DNA from: JBBREP01 sp038202885
GTDB lineage: Bacteria > Actinomycetota > Acidimicrobiia > IMCC26256 > PALSA-610
DNA: 64,000 nt
Reading direction: 5' to 3'
Assembly: GCA_038202885.1 (NCBI GenBank)
Contig: JBBREP010000010.1
Coordinates: forward strand, 7,770-71,769
Positions 42,545-50,433 of the stretch are shown in pieces. A model generated the notes under the pieces. That model saw only the letters and a program-made list of their open reading frames with translations, was not told the origin of the DNA and searched no databases. Both the position numbers and the translations under genes were made by a program. Positions within the stretch are counted from its first letter, which is position 1. The number at the start of each line of letters is the position of its first letter.

Positions 42545-43357
42545 ATGGTGGAACGACCTGGGACCGAAGCTGCAGCATCGGACAGACGCGTCGTGGCGCC
42601 GCGGGTGATGCGGGGTCCGATCGGCACGCGGTTCACCTCGGTGGAGTGGTTCACCGAGATCGATTCGACGAACCGGTACCTCGTCGACGCCGCCCGTGAT
42701 GGTGCGGGCGATGGCCTCGTGGCCGTCGCCGATGTGCAGCACGCCGGGCGCGGTCGGCTCGGTCGCACCTGGTCGGCGCCACCCGGTGCCTCTCTGCTCG
42801 TCTCGGTGCTGCTTCGGCCGGTCCTGGCCAGGGAGGCGTGGCCACTGCTCACGGCCGCGGCGGGGATGGCTGCGGTGGAGACGGTCACGGAGTGCTGTGA
42901 CCTACCCGCGGCGCTCAAGTGGCCGAACGACGTCCTGCTCGGGTCGCGGGCCAAGTTGGCCGGTGTCTTGGCCGAGGCCACCGGCGATGCGGTTGTGATC
43001 GGGATGGGCCTCAACGTGCTGTGGGAGGCCGTGCCGCCCGAGCTCGACGGAATTGCGATTGCCGTGTCGCTCGCGGGTGGCCGCGTGCTGCCGCGTGCGG
43101 TGCTGCTCACCGAGTGGCTCCGGCGCCTCGAATTGTGGCTTGGACGGCTCGAACGCGGCCCCGATGGCGCGGCGCTGCTCCAGCAGGCCCAGCGCGCCCG
43201 CTCGGCCACACTCGGCAAACGTGTGCGAGTCGAGTTGGCCGCAGGTGAACTCGTTGGTGTTGCCGTCGACCTCGACCGCTTCGGTGCACTGATCATCGAA
43301 CGCGACGACGGCACCCGCCTCGAAGTCGCCGCCGGCGACGTCATTCACCTGAGATAG
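42545..43357 (+). CDS. birA: Biotin-[acetyl-CoA carboxylase] ligase, without DNA-binding domain
   Basis: A 270-residue biotin protein ligase that makes biotinyl-AMP and transfers biotin to BCCP. It carries FTEIDSTNRYLVDAARDGA, the biotin/ATP loop HAGRGRLGRTWSAPPGASLL, KWPNDVLLGSRAKLAGVLAE and GMGLNVLW, then the SH3-like C-terminal domain (VGVAVDLDRFGALIIERDDG). There is no N-terminal helix-turn-helix, so it is not a repressor. ATG 42545 fits the shared -10 box; ATG 42608 (MRGPIGTRFTSVEWF) is the alternative. It is divergent from its substrate gene. Confidence 0.92.
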   Translation: MVERPGTEAAASDRRVVAPRVMRGPIGTRFTSVEWFTEIDSTNRYLVDAARDGAGDGLVAVADVQHAGRGRLGRTWSAPPGASLLVSVLLRPVLAREAWPLLTAAAGMAAVETVTECCDLPAALKWPNDVLLGSRAKLAGVLAEATGDAVVIGMGLNVLWEAVPPELDGIAIAVSLAGGRVLPRAVLLTEWLRRLELWLGRLERGPDGAALLQQAQRARSATLGKRVRVELAAGELVGVAVDLDRFGALIIERDDGTRLEVAAGDVIHLR

Positions 43358-43409
43358 TGGGTACGGGGCGCGGAGCGAAGCGAAGCAAATAGGTCTACCA
43401 GCGCGCGAA

Positions 43410-44246
43410 CTACGGGTCCATGTCTTGCGTCACGAGGTCGGCGTAGAGAGCGGCGACTCGTTGGCTGATGGGGCCGGGGGCGTGGGGGAGTGGCCATCCA
43501 TCGATGGATGTGATCGCCTGGACCTCGCGGGTCGACGACGACAGGAACGCTTCGTCGGCGCGGCGGAGATCGTCGAGCGCGATGTCGGTTTCGCCAACGC
43601 GCATGGCCGCAGCGCGCGTGACGTCGAGTATCAACGCTCTGGTCACGCCGAGCAGACAGCCAGCCGACGGCGGCGGCGTTCGCAATTCGCCGTCGATGAC
43701 GACGAACACATTCGACCCCGTCGCCTCGCACAGGTTGCCGCTGGTGTTGGCGAACAGGGCCTCGTTGGCGCCGTGGCCCTCGGCGTAGGCGAGCGCGCGC
43801 ACGTTCGCGGCGTACGAGATCGTCTTGAGCCCGGCCGTTGCCGAGCGTTCGTTGCGCGTCCATGGGCACACGACGACCTCGGCGGTGGCACCCGATGGTG
43901 TGAACGGCACGGCGAGCACGACGGCGACCGGTGTGGCGGCGACGCGGCTCGAACCGGGCGGACCCTCGCCGCCGGTGACCGTGATGCGCAAGCGCGCGTC
44001 GCGCAGGTTGTTGGCCTCGAGTACCGCGACGGCGGCCGCACGCAGCGTGTCTCGGTGGGGCACGACGATGCCGAGCGCGTCCCCGGCGATTCGCAGCCGG
44101 GTGTAGTGGCGCGAGAACGCGAACGGGACGCCGTCGTACACGCGCAACGTCTCGAAGACGCCATCGCCGACGGTGAGGCCTCGATCGAGTGGCGAGATGC
44201 GGGCCTGTTCGAGCGCCATCAGCACCCCGTCGAGCCAGACGATCAT
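43410..44246 (-). CDS. pabC: Aminodeoxychorismate lyase-like PLP enzyme (class IV aminotransferase)
   Basis: Fold-type IV PLP enzyme of 278 residues. It has WLDGVLMALEQARISPLDRG and GDGVFETLRVYDGVPFAFSR near the start, the PLP lysine in GLKTISYAANVRALAYAE, then EALFANTSGNLCEATGSNVF and LGVTRALILDVTRA. The neighbour pabB, which overlaps it by four bases, makes PabC (release of p-aminobenzoate for folate) much likelier than a branched-chain or D-amino acid aminotransferase. Confidence 0.85.
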   Translation of the reverse strand: MIVWLDGVLMALEQARISPLDRGLTVGDGVFETLRVYDGVPFAFSRHYTRLRIAGDALGIVVPHRDTLRAAAVAVLEANNLRDARLRITVTGGEGPPGSSRVAATPVAVVLAVPFTPSGATAEVVVCPWTRNERSATAGLKTISYAANVRALAYAEGHGANEALFANTSGNLCEATGSNVFVVIDGELRTPPPSAGCLLGVTRALILDVTRAAAMRVGETDIALDDLRRADEAFLSSSTREVQAITSIDGWPLPHAPGPISQRVAALYADLVTQDMDP

Positions 44247-45655
44247 CGCTGCGCTCCCGTGCTGTCGAGCGGTCGGTCGGCCACGATGTCGCGGTGGTCG
44301 TGTTCGGCGTCGAGGTCACATGCACCGGCGGCGTGTAACAGCCGGTTCGCCTTGAGTCGGGTCTCGTCCCACTCACCTGCGGTATCGGAGTCGGCGACGA
44401 TACCGCCGCCCACACCGAGGTCCGTGCCGCATCGCGAGACGACGAACGTTCGGATCGCGACCGCGAGATCGGCGCGGTGTGTGTCGGCGTCGATCCAGCC
44501 CACCGCGCCGCAGTAGTAACCGCGCCGGACCGGTTCGAGTTCGTCGATGATCTGCATCACCCGCGGCTTCGGCGCGCCGGTGATCGATGCGGGTGGGAAG
44601 GTCGCGCCGACAACCTGGCCCAGCCCGACGTCGGGAGCCAGCGTTCCGCACGCCGTGCTCACCATGTGCGCGAGCCCGGGGTGACACTCGATGGCGCAGA
44701 GTTCCGACACCGCGACGCTGCCCAGCTCGCACACGCGCCCGAGATCGTTGCGGGCCATGTCGACGATCATCACGTGCTCGGCCAGGTCTTTGCTGCTCGT
44801 GCCGAGCGGCCCGGCGAATCGGTGGGTGCCTTTGATGGGGCGCGTCTCGATTCGGGTGCCGTCGATGTGCAGGAATCGTTCGGGCGACGCGCTGACGACG
44901 GCGATGTTGTCGTCGCGCTCGCCATCGTGGCCCGCGGCCTCGAGTTCGACGAGTGCGGCGTGGGGCGCGGGATTGGCCAGGGCCAAGGCGCGGAACAGCG
45001 CACGCGGGTCGGCCCGACGCTCGCTACTCAAGCGGCGCGTCACGTTCACCTGGTAGCAGTCGCCGTCGCGCAGATGACGATGCACTCGTTCCAGCGTTGC
45101 CGCGTGGTCGGCACGCGACAACGTCGAGCACATTGGGCCGACTCCACCCCCGCTCGCCTGCGGCTCGCGCCCCGGGGGGGCGTCTGCACCCCCGCTCGCC
45201 TGCGGCTCGCGCCCCGGGGGGGCGTCGGGGTCGTCGAGGCCGTCGAGTAGCGGCGCGAGCCCCGCGACCGGGGTGCCGACGATCGTCGGTCGGCGCCGCG
45301 GTGCGAACACGACGCGCGTGGCAAAGCGGGTGAATGCGACATCGCGGCCCGGGCGATCGCGGCGGGCCGAGCCCGTGACCCGCTCGATGCTGCGGCCGAG
45401 GTCGTAGCTGATCGCACCGGCCCAGAACCCCGAACCGGCCCAGATGTCGTCGAGGGCCCCAAGCGCGCGTGGCCCGTCGGCCCTGACGTGCGCCTCGGCG
45501 CCAAGCGCAACGATGACCGAGTCGCCGTCGCGCACCACTGCCACAGGCCCGCGGCCGTGCGCGCCGAGTCGACCGAGCAGGACGGTCGCCCGCCGCATCG
45601 GTTCAGCGAGTTCCCACTGCGTCGCTTTGCTCGGATTCTGTGCCGCGCGTGTCAT
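44243..45655 (-). CDS. pabB: Aminodeoxychorismate synthase component I, with an in-frame tandem repeat
   Basis: Chorismate-binding enzyme of 470 residues making 4-amino-4-deoxychorismate for folate. The catalytic core has SASPERFLHIDGTRIETRPI, KGTHRFAG (active-site Lys-Gly-Thr), GATFPPASITGAPKPRVMQI and YYCGAVGW. Residues about 144-171, between N- and C-terminal parts, are two copies of the peptide DAPPGREPQASGG. They are encoded by the R2 repeat, which also lies outside genes at 48841. The insertion sits in the linker before the core (CSTLSRADHAATLERVHRHL), so activity is probably kept. No glutamine amidotransferase (PabA) gene is seen here. Confidence 0.9.
   Translation of the reverse strand: MTRAAQNPSKATQWELAEPMRRATVLLGRLGAHGRGPVAVVRDGDSVIVALGAEAHVRADGPRALGALDDIWAGSGFWAGAISYDLGRSIERVTGSARRDRPGRDVAFTRFATRVVFAPRRRPTIVGTPVAGLAPLLDGLDDPDAPPGREPQASGGADAPPGREPQASGGGVGPMCSTLSRADHAATLERVHRHLRDGDCYQVNVTRRLSSERRADPRALFRALALANPAPHAALVELEAAGHDGERDDNIAVVSASPERFLHIDGTRIETRPIKGTHRFAGPLGTSSKDLAEHVMIVDMARNDLGRVCELGSVAVSELCAIECHPGLAHMVSTACGTLAPDVGLGQVVGATFPPASITGAPKPRVMQIIDELEPVRRGYYCGAVGWIDADTHRADLAVAIRTFVVSRCGTDLGVGGGIVADSDTAGEWDETRLKANRLLHAAGACDLDAEHDHRDIVADRPLDSTGAQR
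45145..45226 (-). repeat. R2 repeat, two tandem copies inside pabB
   Basis: Two identical 40-bp segments (45145-45184 and 45187-45226) with a 42-bp period, so the reading frame is kept. Key block on the plus strand: CACCCCCGCTCGCCTGCGG followed by CTCGCGCCCC and a run of seven G. A related single copy lies at 48841. Confidence 0.8.
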
Positions 45656-45664
45656 GCCCGGGGC

Positions 45665-45670
45665 AGCCTA
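45665..45670 (-). promoter_or_regulatory. Putative -10 (TAGGCT) of pabB-pabC
   Basis: On the minus strand TAGGCT lies 9 nt before the ATG at 45655. Confidence 0.4.
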
Positions 45671-45704
45671 CGGGCCGCCTGTGAAGGAATTGTGGGGTGC
45701 TCGG

Positions 45705-45730
45705 GTCGCGTGGCCCGCGACGCCTACGAT
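45705..45730 (+). promoter_or_regulatory. Palindrome plus -10 (TACGAT) ahead of the first LCP gene
   Basis: GTCGCG and CGCGAC (45705-45721, 5-nt centre) end 3 nt before TACGAT (45725-45730), which is 9 nt before the GTG start. The region lies between divergent genes. Confidence 0.4.
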
Positions 45731-45739
45731 CGTCCGACG

Positions 45740-47356
45740 GTGCTGGCCTTCCTTCGCGCGCTGCGCACGTTTGCGGCGCGGTTTCTCATCGCGCTCATCG
45801 CGTCGTTTCTCCTGTTCGGCGCAGCGTTGTACGCCGCGGATCGCCAGGCGGCCACCGACATCGCCAACGCGACGCCGCTGCAGTTCCGCCAGGGATCGCT
45901 GCACGACAGCGGCAAGGCCGACGATCCGGGCCAGCCCGCCAACTTTCTCATCGTCGGTTCGGACACACGCGGCTTTGTCCATAGCAAGGTCGATGTCAGC
46001 CACTTCGGCAGCGCGAGCCAGCAAACTGGTGCCCGCTCCGACACGCTCATGATCGCCCACATCGATCCCACGATCAAACAGGCGATGATCGTGTCGTTTC
46101 CGCGCGACCTCGTGGTCGAGCTGCCGGGCGGTTGCCACGAGAAGATCAACGCCGCCTACAACCAGGATTTTCGCTGCAATTCGCATTCGCCCTATGGCGG
46201 ACCGCAGCAGATCGTCGACACACTTAAGCAAGACTTCAACATTTCGATCAACCACTACGTCGAGGTGAACTTCCCGGGCTTCAAGGACCTCGTCGATGTG
46301 CTCGGCAGCGTGCCGATCTATTTCCCCACCAAGGCCAAGGACACCTATACCGGACTCGTCGTTGACGGCGGCTGCAATGGGTTGAGCGGCATCATGTCGC
46401 TTAATTACGTGCGCTCGCGGCACTACCAGTACTACGACTACGTGCGCGGGCGCTACGTCGCCGAGGCCGAGAGCGATCTGGCGCGCATCCGCCGCCAGCA
46501 GTATTTCATCCGCACGCTGATGCAGACCGCGATCGATAAGGGCGCGCACAACATTCTCACCGCGCTCGACTTCGCACACCAGATGTCGCGCTCGCTCGCC
46601 ATCGACACCGCGTTCACCACGAGCGACCTCAAACGCCTCATCAAGACCTTTCGATTGACCACGCCGGGAGCAGTCCAAATGCTGACGGTGCCCACCGTCT
46701 CGGCCCCGGGCGGACTCGCGTTGGCCGACGGCGCCGAGGCGATCTTCCAAAAGCTCCGTTCGTTCGCTCCGAAGCCGCCGGAGCCGCCGAAGCTTGCGTT
46801 CGGCCCCGACCAGGTCAACGTCGAGGTCCGTGACGCCACCGGTCCCGATACCAACCCGAGCGGCGCATCCACGACCACGGGTACTGGGACCGGGAGCGTC
46901 ACGGCGTCGACGACGACCTCGACCGCGCCATCCACGTCAACGACATCCGCCACATCGACGGCTTCGACGCCGAGCGCGGCCGCTCTTGACGCGCAAACGT
47001 TGCTGCGCAGCATCGGGTTCCCGGTCGCGATCGGCCCACCCGCGCCCACTGAGGCCGCCACAGTCGTCGAGTACACCAAGGCGAACGCGGGCAAAGCGCT
47101 CGTACTCGTGGCCCACCTCGGCGCAGGCACACAACTGCGCGAGGTGAGCCAGCTCACCGAGGGCGCCGATGTCGCGCTCCTGCTTGGACAAACGGGTCCC
47201 GGCGTGGTCGATCCGTCGATCCCGACCACCACGACCACGACGGCGCCCACAAACGGCCCGACCACAACGACGACTGCGCCGCTGCCGAATCCAGGCACGC
47301 CACCGCCCGGCACCCCGCCGTCGTCGGTGAAGGCACAGTGGATCGGGTGCCACTGA
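45740..47356 (+). CDS. LytR-CpsA-Psr (LCP) family glycopolymer transferase
   Basis: A 538-residue membrane-anchored enzyme that attaches lipid-linked glycopolymers to peptidoglycan outside the cell. One N-terminal membrane helix (FLIALIASFLLFGAALYAA), then the LCP core: NFLIVGSDTRGF, ARSDTLMIAHIDPTIKQAMI, VSFPRDLVVELPG, KINAAY, and FPGFKDLVDVLGSVPIYFP. The pyrophosphate-binding arginines in LNYVRSRHYQYYD and RIRRQQYFIRTLM follow. After it come a LytR_C-like domain and long Thr/Ser/Pro-rich linkers. The GTG start is favoured by the TACGAT box. Its stop lies 1 nt before the next LCP gene, an apparent paralogue. Confidence 0.88.
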   Translation: MLAFLRALRTFAARFLIALIASFLLFGAALYAADRQAATDIANATPLQFRQGSLHDSGKADDPGQPANFLIVGSDTRGFVHSKVDVSHFGSASQQTGARSDTLMIAHIDPTIKQAMIVSFPRDLVVELPGGCHEKINAAYNQDFRCNSHSPYGGPQQIVDTLKQDFNISINHYVEVNFPGFKDLVDVLGSVPIYFPTKAKDTYTGLVVDGGCNGLSGIMSLNYVRSRHYQYYDYVRGRYVAEAESDLARIRRQQYFIRTLMQTAIDKGAHNILTALDFAHQMSRSLAIDTAFTTSDLKRLIKTFRLTTPGAVQMLTVPTVSAPGGLALADGAEAIFQKLRSFAPKPPEPPKLAFGPDQVNVEVRDATGPDTNPSGASTTTGTGTGSVTASTTTSTAPSTSTTSATSTASTPSAAALDAQTLLRSIGFPVAIGPPAPTEAATVVEYTKANAGKALVLVAHLGAGTQLREVSQLTEGADVALLLGQTGPGVVDPSIPTTTTTTAPTNGPTTTTTAPLPNPGTPPPGTPPSSVKAQWIGCH

Positions 47357-47357
47357 C

Positions 47358-48827
47358 ATGATGCAACAACCGCTGGTGCAGCTGTTCGTGCGGCGTTTCA
47401 CCGTGGCGCTCATCGTGGTGTTCATCCTCACCACGACGGGTCTCGCGTGGGGCACATGGTTCTACAACAAGGCGGTGGCGAACGATCCGCACCACGTCGC
47501 GGTGCCCGTGGTGAAGGTCGACCAGGGAAGACCGGTGAATTATCTGATCGTCGGGTCCGACTCGCGTTCGTGGGTCACGACGCAAAAACAAAAGACACAG
47601 TTCGGCAACCCGACGACCGAGACGGGCCAGCGGTCCGACACGATCATGATCGCCCACCTCGACCCGAAGCAGAAGAAGGCGTTCGTGCTGTCGTTCCCCA
47701 GGGACCTCTACGTGACGTTCCCCGGAGGGTGCCACGAGAAGATCAACGCCGCGTTCAACCCCGATTTTCATTGCAGTTCGAGCACGCTCAGTGGTGGCCC
47801 GGCCCAGATCCTGCGGGTGATGAAGCAAAATTTCGGCATCGATGTCAATCACTATCTCAGCGTCAACTTTGTGAGCTTCCAAGGGATTGTCGACGCCATC
47901 GGCACCGTCGATCTATTCATCCCGACGGTGGCGCGTGACACCGAAACCGGGCTGTTCGTGAGCACGCCAGGATGCAACACCTTCAACGGCCACCGGGCGC
48001 TGCAGTACGTGCGTTCGCGCGAGTACGAATACAAAACCGACTACCGGCAGGCCAATTGGCTCAAGGACGGCACCGGCGATCTCGGGCGCATCCGCCGCCA
48101 GCAGTACTTCATCCGCAGCCTTGCCCAAGCCGCAATCCACAGCGGCATGAGCAACGTCAGCACGGCGTTCAAAGTGATCCACAAAGCGCTGAAGAGTCTG
48201 ACGGTGGAGCAGGGCTTTGTCGGCGCCGACATGAGTGCCTTGGTCAACGCGTTCCACAGCTCCGACCCGGGCGCCATCGACATGCAGACGGTGCCAGCAG
48301 ATATCGGCAACAACGCGCGCGGACAGTCTGTGCTGCTCATCCGCTCCGCCCAGGCCGCCCCGTTGTTCGCACGCCTGAGCAATCACCCAGTGACGCCGGT
48401 CAAGGTGCCCGACATCCCGACCTCGTCGGTGACTGTCGACGTGCGCAACGGCAACGGCGTGTCGGGCGCGGCGACCAAGACGATGAACTCGCTGACGTCG
48501 CTCGGCTTCGTGCGTGGCACCATCGGTGATACCACCCACCACGACACCACCGAGATCCGCTACGCACCGAGCGACGCCACCCGGGCAACTTTGGTGAAGG
48601 CCTACCTCGCGAACACCGGCAACCTCGTCGCCGACAGCACGCTGGCGCGGGGCACCGTCCGCATCGTGCTCGGTGCCGACTTCGGTGGCGTGGCCGCACC
48701 GCAGACCGCCACCACGACCCCGGCCAACGTCACAACCACGACGGCCCCGGCCGCGAACCCGGGCAAAACCCCCGGTGTGACGGTGCCGGTCACCGAGCGC
48801 GGCCGCCCCCTCGTCGGCTGCGGCTGA
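47358..48827 (+). CDS. LytR-CpsA-Psr (LCP) family glycopolymer transferase
   Basis: Second LCP protein, 489 residues, close paralogue of the preceding one, suggesting tandem duplication. N-terminal helix VALIVVFILTTTGLAWGTWF. Core motifs are NYLIVGSDSRSW, QRSDTIMIAHLDPKQKKAFV, LSFPRDLYVTFPG, LQYVRSREYEYKTDYRQ and RIRRQQYFIRSLAQAA. A C-terminal LytR_C domain (SSVTVDVRNGNGVSGAATKT) is followed by a Thr/Ala-rich tail. Having two copies before UDP-sugar and glycosyltransferase genes implies attachment of the polymer made by this operon. Confidence 0.88.
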   Translation: MMQQPLVQLFVRRFTVALIVVFILTTTGLAWGTWFYNKAVANDPHHVAVPVVKVDQGRPVNYLIVGSDSRSWVTTQKQKTQFGNPTTETGQRSDTIMIAHLDPKQKKAFVLSFPRDLYVTFPGGCHEKINAAFNPDFHCSSSTLSGGPAQILRVMKQNFGIDVNHYLSVNFVSFQGIVDAIGTVDLFIPTVARDTETGLFVSTPGCNTFNGHRALQYVRSREYEYKTDYRQANWLKDGTGDLGRIRRQQYFIRSLAQAAIHSGMSNVSTAFKVIHKALKSLTVEQGFVGADMSALVNAFHSSDPGAIDMQTVPADIGNNARGQSVLLIRSAQAAPLFARLSNHPVTPVKVPDIPTSSVTVDVRNGNGVSGAATKTMNSLTSLGFVRGTIGDTTHHDTTEIRYAPSDATRATLVKAYLANTGNLVADSTLARGTVRIVLGADFGGVAAPQTATTTPANVTTTTAPAANPGKTPGVTVPVTERGRPLVGCG

Positions 48828-48840
48828 CGGCTCTGGCTTC

Positions 48841-48870
48841 CACCCCCGCTCGGCTGCGCCTCGCGCCCCC
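48841..48870 (+). repeat. R2 repeat, single intergenic copy
   Basis: CACCCCCGCTCGGCTGCGCC plus CTCGCGCCCC matches the pabB units except for two changes, C to G and G to C, at mirror positions around TGC. These would keep a GCC/GGC stem paired. Confidence 0.6.
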
Positions 48871-48881
48871 AGGGGCTCTGG

Positions 48882-48934
48882 GGTTTTCCTCTGCACCTGG
48901 CGGCGTATAGCGCCGTCCGGTGCAGAGGAAAACC
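48882..48934. terminator. Long hairpin after the LCP genes
   Basis: GGTTTTCCTCTGCACC and GGTGCAGAGGAAAACC are exact 16-bp complements. Inside them a further 7-bp stem (48899-48905 with 48911-48917, one G-T pair) closes on a 5-nt loop. Most of the 53 nt folds into one rod. It probably ends the LCP transcript; there is no U-tract. Confidence 0.55.
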
Positions 48935-49021
48935 GTGTTCGGGCTGGCCTCGGGTTCGCCTTGCGCCCTGAACGGGGGGTATTGCCCCCTGTGACGTTCG
49001 GCGCAGCGAAGGCTCGACCAG

Positions 49022-49049
49022 TTGCCAAACGAGATGTGACCCGTAGGCT
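49022..49049 (+). promoter_or_regulatory. Putative promoter of the UDP-glucose dehydrogenase operon
   Basis: TTGCCA, 16-nt spacer, TAGGCT. The predicted transcript has a leader of about 85 nt before the ATG at 49141. The gap 48828-49140 otherwise holds only the R2 copy and the long hairpin. Confidence 0.45.
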
Positions 49050-49140
49050 GTGGGCCTGAGAACGGGTGCTGCGCGCCTTCAAGTTCTTTCTGCTGCAACT
49101 TCCTCTTGTCCGCCCACTGCAACCAGTCGAGAACCACATC

Positions 49141-50433
49141 ATGAGAGTTGCCGTCATTGGCGCCGGCTACGTCGGCCTCACGTCCGCTGCCTGCCTCGCC
49201 CACCTGGGCCACGACGTCGTCTGTGCCGACATTGACGAGGCACGCGTCGAAAAGCTCAACGGGGGAGAGATCCCGATCCTCGAAGAGGGCCTCCCGCAGC
49301 TGGTGACCGAGGGTCTCGCCTCGCACCGGCTGTCGTTCGTCGTCGGTGCCGTCAACGCCGCGGCCAACGCTGATTGCATCTTCATCTGCGTGCCCACGCC
49401 CCAAGGCGACGACGGCTCAGCCGACATGAGCTACGTCGACACGGCCGCGCGCCAGATCGCACCGGTGCTCGCACCTGGGTCGGTCGTCGTCAACAAGTCG
49501 ACCATGCCCGTCGGCTCCACCCGTTTTGTGCAGCGCATCCTCGACGAGTCGGGCCCGACCCTCGACCGCGTGTCGGTGGCGTCGAACCCCGAGTTCCTGC
49601 GTGAGGGCCAAGCGGTCCGCGACTTCCTCAACCCCGACCGCATCGTGATCGGCTGCGACGACCCGGCCGCCGCGGTCAAGGTCTCGGACCTCTACCGCGG
49701 GTTGCACGCCCCGGTCGTGGTCACCGACCCCGCATCGGCCGAGATGATCAAGTACGCGTCCAACGCGTTCCTCGCCACCAAGATCAGCTTCATCAATGCC
49801 ATCGCGAACCTGTGCGAGGCCGTCGACGCCGACGTGCGTGAAGTGGCGCTCGGCATGGGCTATGACCGTCGTATCGGCTTCGAATTCTTGAAGCCCGGGC
49901 CTGGCTATGGCGGCTCGTGCTTCCCCAAGGACACGGCCGCGCTGATCTACACCGCGGTGAGCCACGACTACGCCTTCGACCTGCTCCAGGGTGTCGTCGA
50001 GGTCAACAAGAAGCAGTACCAGCACATGGTCGACAAGATCACCGCGGCGGCGGGCGGCACCCTCGACGGCGCGACCGTGGCAGTGTTGGGCCTCACCTTC
50101 AAGGCCGACACCGACGACCTGCGCGACTCGCCGTCGATGTTGATCTGCCAACGGCTGATCGACGCGGGCGCCACCGTCCAGGCCTTCGACCCGGCCGCCG
50201 GTGACCGAGCCGCGCAGCTCGTACCTGGTCTCGACGTGCGCCACGACGCCTATGACGCAGCCACCGGTGCGCAGGTGATCGCCGTGCTCACCGAGTGGGA
50301 CGAGTTCCGCTGGCTCGACTTCGACCGCTTGAAGACGCTCGTGGCCGCGCCGGCCATCGTTGACACCCGCAACCTGCTCGACCCCGCCGCGATGCGCCGG
50401 CGCGGGTTCCAGTACGTCGGAGTCGGCCGCTGA
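49141..50433 (+). CDS. UDP-glucose 6-dehydrogenase
   Basis: Oxidises UDP-glucose to UDP-glucuronate with two NAD; 430 residues. It begins MRVAVIGAGYVGLTSAACLA (Rossmann), with FICVPTPQGDDGSADMSYV and NPEFLREGQAVRDFLNPDRI. Catalytic GPGYGGSCFPKDTAALIY holds the nucleophile Cys near residue 260, and LGLTFKADTDDLRDSPSM is in the C-terminal domain. A GTG 25 codons upstream is in frame, but the extension is unlike the family and lies in the leader. The TGATG junction with the next gene indicates coupling; the product feeds UDP-xylose synthase. Confidence 0.95.
   Translation: MRVAVIGAGYVGLTSAACLAHLGHDVVCADIDEARVEKLNGGEIPILEEGLPQLVTEGLASHRLSFVVGAVNAAANADCIFICVPTPQGDDGSADMSYVDTAARQIAPVLAPGSVVVNKSTMPVGSTRFVQRILDESGPTLDRVSVASNPEFLREGQAVRDFLNPDRIVIGCDDPAAAVKVSDLYRGLHAPVVVTDPASAEMIKYASNAFLATKISFINAIANLCEAVDADVREVALGMGYDRRIGFEFLKPGPGYGGSCFPKDTAALIYTAVSHDYAFDLLQGVVEVNKKQYQHMVDKITAAAGGTLDGATVAVLGLTFKADTDDLRDSPSMLICQRLIDAGATVQAFDPAAGDRAAQLVPGLDVRHDAYDAATGAQVIAVLTEWDEFRWLDFDRLKTLVAAPAIVDTRNLLDPAAMRRRGFQYVGVGR

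Noticed and set aside
43358..43409. Repeat-like GCGGAGCGAAGCGAAGC between birA and pabC as a member of R1
   Set aside because: Only a short GAGCGA word is shared; no extended alignment to R1.
49066..49140. N-terminal extension of UDP-glucose dehydrogenase from GTG 49066
   Set aside because: The 25 added residues do not fit the family, whose proteins start at the Rossmann beta strand MRVAVIGAG; the segment is better read as leader.
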